The translations under genes and the position numbers were made by a program. A DNA stretch of 64,000 nt from Helicoverpa zea. Taxonomy: Eukaryota; Arthropoda; Insecta; Lepidoptera; Noctuidae. A model generated the notes under the pieces. That model made no database searches. It saw nothing but the letters and a program-made list of their open reading frames with translations, and was not told the DNA's origin. The stretch is taken from NCBI RefSeq assembly GCF_022581195.2, contig NC_061453.1:14340001-14404000 (forward strand), written 5' to 3'. Positions 59,079 through 64,000 of this stretch are shown piece after piece (position 1 is the stretch's first letter; every line of letters starts with the position of its first letter).

Positions 59079-59284
59079 CATTATTCATAATGCTCGGGCA
59101 TTATTTATAATGCCCATGCCAATAGCATTAGAAATTTATCTGACACACAACGTGCAACTTTTGGTTTCTTACGTCTCGAGTAGAAATTATAAGCAGCCTT
59201 TAGGTATATGTCAGATAGCATAAACTATCAGATAACTTACTGACACTATAATGATAACCAGTGAAACCAAGCCTAAAACATATG

Positions 59285-59430
59285 TTGAGACGGTTTTTTT
59301 TTTGGATTGCTCCGAAACTACTAAACTAATTTGAAGAATTCCTTCACTGTTGGGAAGGCTACACTATCTAACACAGGATGTAATCAGCTTATTTTTTACC
59401 CTCTATCCCTAGAGAACGTGTTGAATAAGA
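59285..59430 (+). mobile_element. Helitron-like remnant
   Basis: CTGTTGGGAAGGCTACACTATC and TTTTTTACCCTCTATCCC correspond to the body of the Lep1-like repeats. The ends are lost. Confidence 0.35.
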
Positions 59431-59811
59431 AACAAAGGGTGAGGAAACTTGTCTACACCTCCCACTACAATTTTATACGTTAGCATCAATCTGAATATCT
59501 AGATAAGGTAAAATATTTCTTATGTATATTTTGATTTCGAATTATGACCAAAACAAATAAAAAAAAATACAAAACCATTTCAGGCTGATTTCTAAGTGCA
59601 GTTATCGGAGGTCGTCCTACTCTTTTCTAATGGGAAATGAATGCCAATGCTCCAACACCAGCCATAAGTTGAAGAAACAAAGTTTAATTTTACTTGCCAT
59701 ACTGGTGTGGGTAAATAACAATATACACACATAGATAGTGCACAAACGCAAACTAAACTATGTCCTTCACTACTTATTTTACCACCCCAAACAAACATTA
59801 TTTTCATATTG

Positions 59812-60124
59812 AATAAAAGAATTATTATTAAAAAAACAAAATACCCGACTGCACACTAAAAAAAGAGTAAAACAAGCCCCACAATAATATTTAATTTATA
59901 AATATTGATGGAAAGCATCGCAGGCGGGGACCAACAGAGGCTTATTTATAGTCATTTCGGTTGTGCACCATTTAGCAGAATTTTCGTTGGTGGCGGTCAA
60001 GGTGGTCCCCGCCTGCGATGCTTTCCATCAATATTTATAAATTAAATATTATTGTGGGGCTTGTTTTACTCTTTTTTTAGTGTGCAGTCGGGTATTTTGT
60101 TTTTTTAATAATAATTCTTTTATT
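59812..60124. repeat. Perfect palindromic fold-back: 122-bp arms, 69-bp loop
   Basis: 59812-59933 is the exact reverse complement of 60003-60124 by hand comparison, including both 7-base homopolymer runs. Outer parts contain ATACCCGACTGCACACTA; inner parts CATCGCAGGCGGGGACCA. No coding sequence. Either a very young fold-back element, or an inverted duplication formed in place. Confidence 0.9.
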
Positions 60125-60234
60125 TATAACTTTTTAGCTGTTTTTATTTAACGAAAATGTTGTAGATGTAGAAGACTATGTATATGTAAGTACCATTTTA
60201 AATTATTTCGACGACATTTGGCTTTAGATTACGA

Positions 60235-60453
60235 GTGATGTTACTCCGCAACATAAATTTACCGCCAATCTGGACTGTTGGTAGTGAAGAAGAAAAAGAA
60301 TTAGGTGAGTCATTACTGCTGAAGACCGTCAACGACGTGTGCCCTTATGCGTGTGCCCGCATTCGGGCTGTATACTCGAGCATATCCCCCTCCGCACCGC
60401 GCCGCGCGCCGCATGCCAGGCCACGCCCTATCTTTTTGCTTGCTAACGCATGA
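60235..60453 (+). CDS. Doubtful ORF, possible exon
   Basis: 72 codons starting MMLLRNINLPPIWTVGSEEE. After GAATTAG a GTGAGT (60304-60309) could be a donor, with TTTGGCTTTAG (near 60215-60227) as a possible acceptor upstream. The later half is arginine/proline/alanine-rich because of GC-rich DNA. No domain is recognised and it lies between repeats, so a repeat-derived frame is as likely. Confidence 0.2.
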   Translation: MMLLRNINLPPIWTVGSEEEKELGESLLLKTVNDVCPYACARIRAVYSSISPSAPRRAPHARPRPIFLLANA

Positions 60454-60486
60454 GTTGCTTTGCGTTGACGCAGAATTAACATGTTC

Positions 60487-60780
60487 CCGTGGGAATTTTG
60501 AGAAAAAACGTATCCTATATTAATTATTACTCCCGTGATTGAAATGAATCTAATGATACCGCATACATATTTTTTTAAAGGGAAATTTAGAAAAAATATC
60601 CCGTGGGACTTTTAGGATAAAATGTATCCTATGACACTCCCGTAATCAAGACAAATCTAACGATACCTCATACATCAAAATCCATCAAGCCGTTTAGGCT
60701 ACAGGAGGTCACAAAGGAACAGACATACTTACATACACTCGAAAAACATTACCCTCCTTCTTTGGCAGTCGGGTAAAAAC
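60487..60780 (-). repeat. Interspersed repeat with two tandem CCCGTGGGA units
   Basis: Units near 60487-60572 and 60600-60675 share CCCGTGGGA, TATCCTAT, CTCCCGTRAT, AATCTAAYGATACC and CATACAT. The right end, GGCAGTCGGGTAAAAAC, is the start of a common lepidopteran repeat read on the minus strand. Confidence 0.5.
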
Positions 60781-60789
60781 TATAGACCC

Positions 60790-61805
60790 AACAAATAAGA
60801 TGTACCAAGCTCTCGCAGAAAGGCGTAAGTGCACATGCTCACTTGATGCCGCGCTGACTATCCAAGCGTGACGTACTTGAGATTGAAATGCGATCCACAG
60901 TCGGGCGTTTTGGAAAACGATGCGGAATCGAGTGCGTTTTGGAAAAAGGTAGGTTCAAAAAATAAAGATGTTATGGCTGTTGACTTTGTAGGATTTTGTT
61001 TTATTGAGTCTGCGTGATTTGTTGATTTTCTTAGGAATAGCTGCCACCTTGCCTATTTTTTTATAAAGTGGATATAATAGAATTCCACGTAACACATACT
61101 AATTACAAACACATGCCTACGAGTAATTACTAATTATGTCTAAATTCTATGTCTATTAAGCAAATCAACTGATCGGGAACAGCTGTTAGTGTGTAAACTT
61201 ACTGAACTGATTTCAGAATGAATCGAATGGAATAATCGAAAGACAATTTTCATCGGTATAGGTTAACATATTTTATAAAAATACGAGCGAAGAGCAGAAT
61301 ATTAGAAACCAATTACCTTTTAAAAAGTACAAAAATATCTTCATAAAATATCGTAGTACAATTTTCTCTTTAAAGCTCAGAGAACGTTAACCCCACTAAG
61401 TAAATTCATAACCCAATATTAGCCGGAGATCAACGTTTACATATAATTCATGCACTTCACTGCATACGATATTAGATTAAATTTCACTATACGTTCTAAT
61501 CAAAACAGTTCCGACCGCATAAGGTGCGCGCCACACGTAATCATATTGCTTGCGAAAACGCTGCGATAAAAAGATATTAATTTTCACATCAATTACTAGG
61601 TATATTATTGTACCGATTGAAACGAAATTTTGGTCCAAAATAGGTTTTAGTTTTGGAGAGTATATGATACATAATTTGATTTGTTCTTCTTTTATGTGTT
61701 TTTTAATTCTGCTTAAGTAGGTACACATATCAATCAAAATGCGAAATTACTGCACTAATTTGTTACACTTTCACTTTTCAACACCTAGGCCAATTTGGAC
61801 AATAT
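60790..61805. other. No gene seen
   Basis: AT-rich; the minus-strand frame at 61477-61737 has no domain. Confidence 0.35.
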
Positions 61806-61811
61806 TTGATA

Positions 61812-61885
61812 CAAAGATATCCGGTTAGACTGTAAGCCGTCCCCAACATAGTTCGGAAAAGGCTAGATAGATGATGATGATCAGA
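61812..61885 (+). mobile_element. SINE tail fragment
   Basis: TCCGGTTAGACTGTAAGCCG, CCCAACATAGTT and GGCTAGATAGATGATGATGA match the 3' end of the HaSE-like SINE. Confidence 0.6.
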
Positions 61886-61889
61886 TGCA

Positions 61890-63800
61890 TATTGTATATC
61901 TTCTACGAGCTAATATCCACGAATCCAGGTAAATAAAAAAAAAATACGGTAACCAACTTCTTAGTAAAAAACCTACAAACATACAAACATACAGGTGAAG
62001 CTAATAAAAAGCGTGTAAAAATAAGTCGCGTTTTACAAGGCGCTCGTCTGAAACGCCTCTAAGACCGGCCTCAGCGTGCACTCAAGTTATTAGTAGGTAC
62101 TTGCAGCCGAGCGCAGTTTCTGCTAATCCGTTTTACTGTGATCATACGCTCACTCGTTATATACAGTTTAGTTTACGTATTACGTGACTGGCTAATTAAA
62201 TGTCGCATAAATTGAAAATAATTTTTTTCTTATTAATTTAACAAGCAATTGTGTAATCTCTCTTTTATTATTAAGTAGTAGTTTTGATCACCTAAATTCT
62301 ACCTATACGGGAAGATTTTGGTACCCAAAAGACCATATTTAAAGCAAATTCATACCTAGAGTTTCGTACACAGACGCGTATCGCCGACATTTAGTTTTGT
62401 ATTGCAGTGGATTCTTAGAAACCAAAATCGTCGTGTAGAAAGAGCAAGAGCATTTTCAGATCAGTCAGTCGGCTTTTGACACGGAATTGTTCCAACAGCT
62501 TCTACATATAAACAGTTTAGAATAACGGTATAAAATTCTAGCATCTACAATACCCTAGGCTACTTGGGCAATATTCTAGAAACTCTAGTGATTTCGTTCT
62601 GACAGACACCGAACCTGGGACTCGTTTTAAACTCAGTACAGACTGAAGCCCAGTGTAGAGCATTTTTCACTGTCAAACTATAATCTTTGTAATGTTCATT
62701 GAAATATCTATATCTAAAATCATTTAACACAACTATTACATCGCAAAAAAACATCGCCTGATTAACTCATCAATTGATAATTGATTTCATCTTAATCAGT
62801 ACAATGTCAACAATAGGGCAACACTATTCTTTTATACCTCTGACGGTCATAAACTCACTTGTAACCCACAGAGTGACTTACGGCTCAAACAATTCACCCT
62901 GCAAAATAAAACGTGGTCCTCTAACAGTTCCCTCTAGACTCGTTACAGAAGTAACCTAATTGTACAACTAATTATCTTTAGTGGCCTTGTAGTAATAAAC
63001 ATTGTTTAAAACCGTTTTAAAGTTCTTTATTACTATTCCCTTGGACTACATTTGTAGTCGGGTCTAAAGTTTCATCTTTGTCTACCAAGATAGTAAGCGT
63101 TAATTTTAAGTTTTAATAAGAAGAAATATGGCAAATGGAAGATAGTCATGAAATGGCACGCATATTTGCACATTTTAACAGGTAAATTGATTGATAAAAA
63201 ATTGGTACTAAAGTTCACCAAAAACATAAACGCCCGTTTTTCTTAAAACTGCAGTTTACTTTGAAAATTGAATGTAAAATCTCATATTAAACGATTGTTT
63301 TAAGAAAACTGACGTTTAGGTATGTTGTCAATGAAGTTGAGCCTTAGAGTAATAATAATTTTGTTGGTTGCTATATCCTCGTTCCTTCTCTTCAAATACA
63401 AAACGAAGACCTTACTGTGAAACAATTGAGAGTCGCCGATTCAAACCCCAACCAATCAGAACACAACAATTCTAAATCGTAACAATACGAATTCAATATT
63501 AACAAAATATCACAATTTACTATTCAGCACTAGACTGTCATAATTTTCACATGTTTTCGGTACGTTTGACGTGAATAGGTCCGCTCCAATAAAGTAAATT
63601 ATATCAAAGCGTTGTTCGATGTCAACTCAAAGCAGTTTGCAATATGTAGGTATCGGGTCAAAGAGTAATTATGTTGTAGATAGGAGATCAGGCAAGAAGG
63701 AAATTGATTAACATTCGAATATATTTTATGAATTTGTATCTATGTGACAGCTTGAAAAGTGAGTTTAAATATAAATAAACAAAATGTACATTTCCATTTC
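61890..63800. other. No gene seen
   Basis: AT-rich DNA with short unsupported frames (62560-62754, 62774-62959). No repeat is recognised. Confidence 0.3.
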
Positions 63801-63803
63801 CAG

Positions 63804-64000
63804 TAAAAGTCGTGGTGGCCTAGTGGGTAAAGAACCATCCTCTCGAGTAAGAGAGCGCGGGTTCGATTCCAAGTCAGGCCAAGTACCAATGCAACTTTTC
63901 TAAGTTTGTATGTACTTTCTAAGTATATCTTGGACACCAATGGCTGATAAAAAGGTGAAGGAAAACATCTTGAGGAAACCTGGACTGTAAAGTCTGAAAT
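63804..64000 (+). mobile_element. tRNA-derived SINE, cut by the window end
   Basis: Head with A box TGGCCTAGTGG (63817-63827) and B box GGGTTCGATTCC (63859-63870), then the body AAGTACCAATGCAACTTTTC shared with 45549-45934. After GGCTG (63943) it switches to GATAAAAAGGTGAAGGAAA, unlike the full copy and similar to 18550, so it is a different subfamily or chimera. The minus-strand frame at 63740-63940 is incidental. Confidence 0.8.

Larger units (their letters stand above)
57825..59116. mobile_element. DNA element with GGGCATTAT-type inverted ends, containing an RTE insertion
   Basis: The left end (57825-57862) and right end (59079-59116) are inverse relatives over about 38 bp built on TGGGCA, ATAATGCCCG and CATTATGAA. 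More GGGCATTAT/ATAATGCCC words lie inside (57917-57945, 59000-59010). Without the 640-bp RTE copy it is about 0.65 kb. No transposase. Confidence 0.55.

Noticed and set aside
1..64000. CRISPR array, operon or prokaryotic island
   Set aside because: No regularly spaced repeats and no dense gene strings; all strong signals are eukaryotic transposable elements.

Overview
The window reads as nuclear DNA from a lepidopteran, probably a noctuoid moth. This rests on repeat types: a tRNA-headed SINE ending in a GATGAT tail (HaSE-like), Lep1-type Helitrons ending in a GC hairpin plus CTAG, RTE LINEs with a TGA/ATG tail, and CR1 LINEs ending in TTTGAG repeats. The DNA is AT-rich and holds no complete host gene. 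The only long open frames belong to retrotransposons. A few short stretches could be host exons (44974-45054, 47195-47299, 60235-60453), all unproven.

Layout. 1-3720: a LINE with endonuclease, reverse transcriptase and a C-terminal C2H2 finger, broken by a frameshift and an internal deletion. 3.7-16 kb: AT-rich DNA with a Helitron, a satellite-like repeat, a 150-bp fold-back repeat and SINE fragments. 16-21 kb: a short RTE copy, a terminal-inverted-repeat element carrying a broken THAP exon and its own retroposon insertion, and a SINE. 21-33.8 kb: mostly unremarkable, with a second Helitron and a CR1 3' end. 33.8-44.2 kb: the structural centre. A small inverted-repeat element is followed by two 196-bp arms in opposite orientation (35050-35245 and 44010-44205, 3 mismatches). 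Between the arms lies a nearly intact two-ORF CR1 LINE on the minus strand, and inside its ORF1 sits a 5'-truncated RTE LINE flanked by a perfect 9-bp target-site duplication. 44.2-57 kb: a full SINE with 15-bp duplication, a TTAA-flanked MITE, further SINE and Helitron remnants and a small inverted-repeat element. 57.8-60.8 kb: an inverted-repeat element holding another RTE copy, and a perfect 122-bp-arm palindrome. The window ends inside a fresh SINE copy.

How the parts relate. The LINEs supply the retrotransposition machinery. The RTE LINE and the SINE share a GATGAT-type tail, so the SINE may use the RTE enzyme. The three RTE copies and several SINE copies keep recognisable target-site duplications, which indicates recent activity. 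I found no CRISPR array, operon, rRNA or convincing functional tRNA, and nothing that I would call a new biological system. The strongest unusual structure is the nested, inverted-repeat-bounded block at 35-44 kb.
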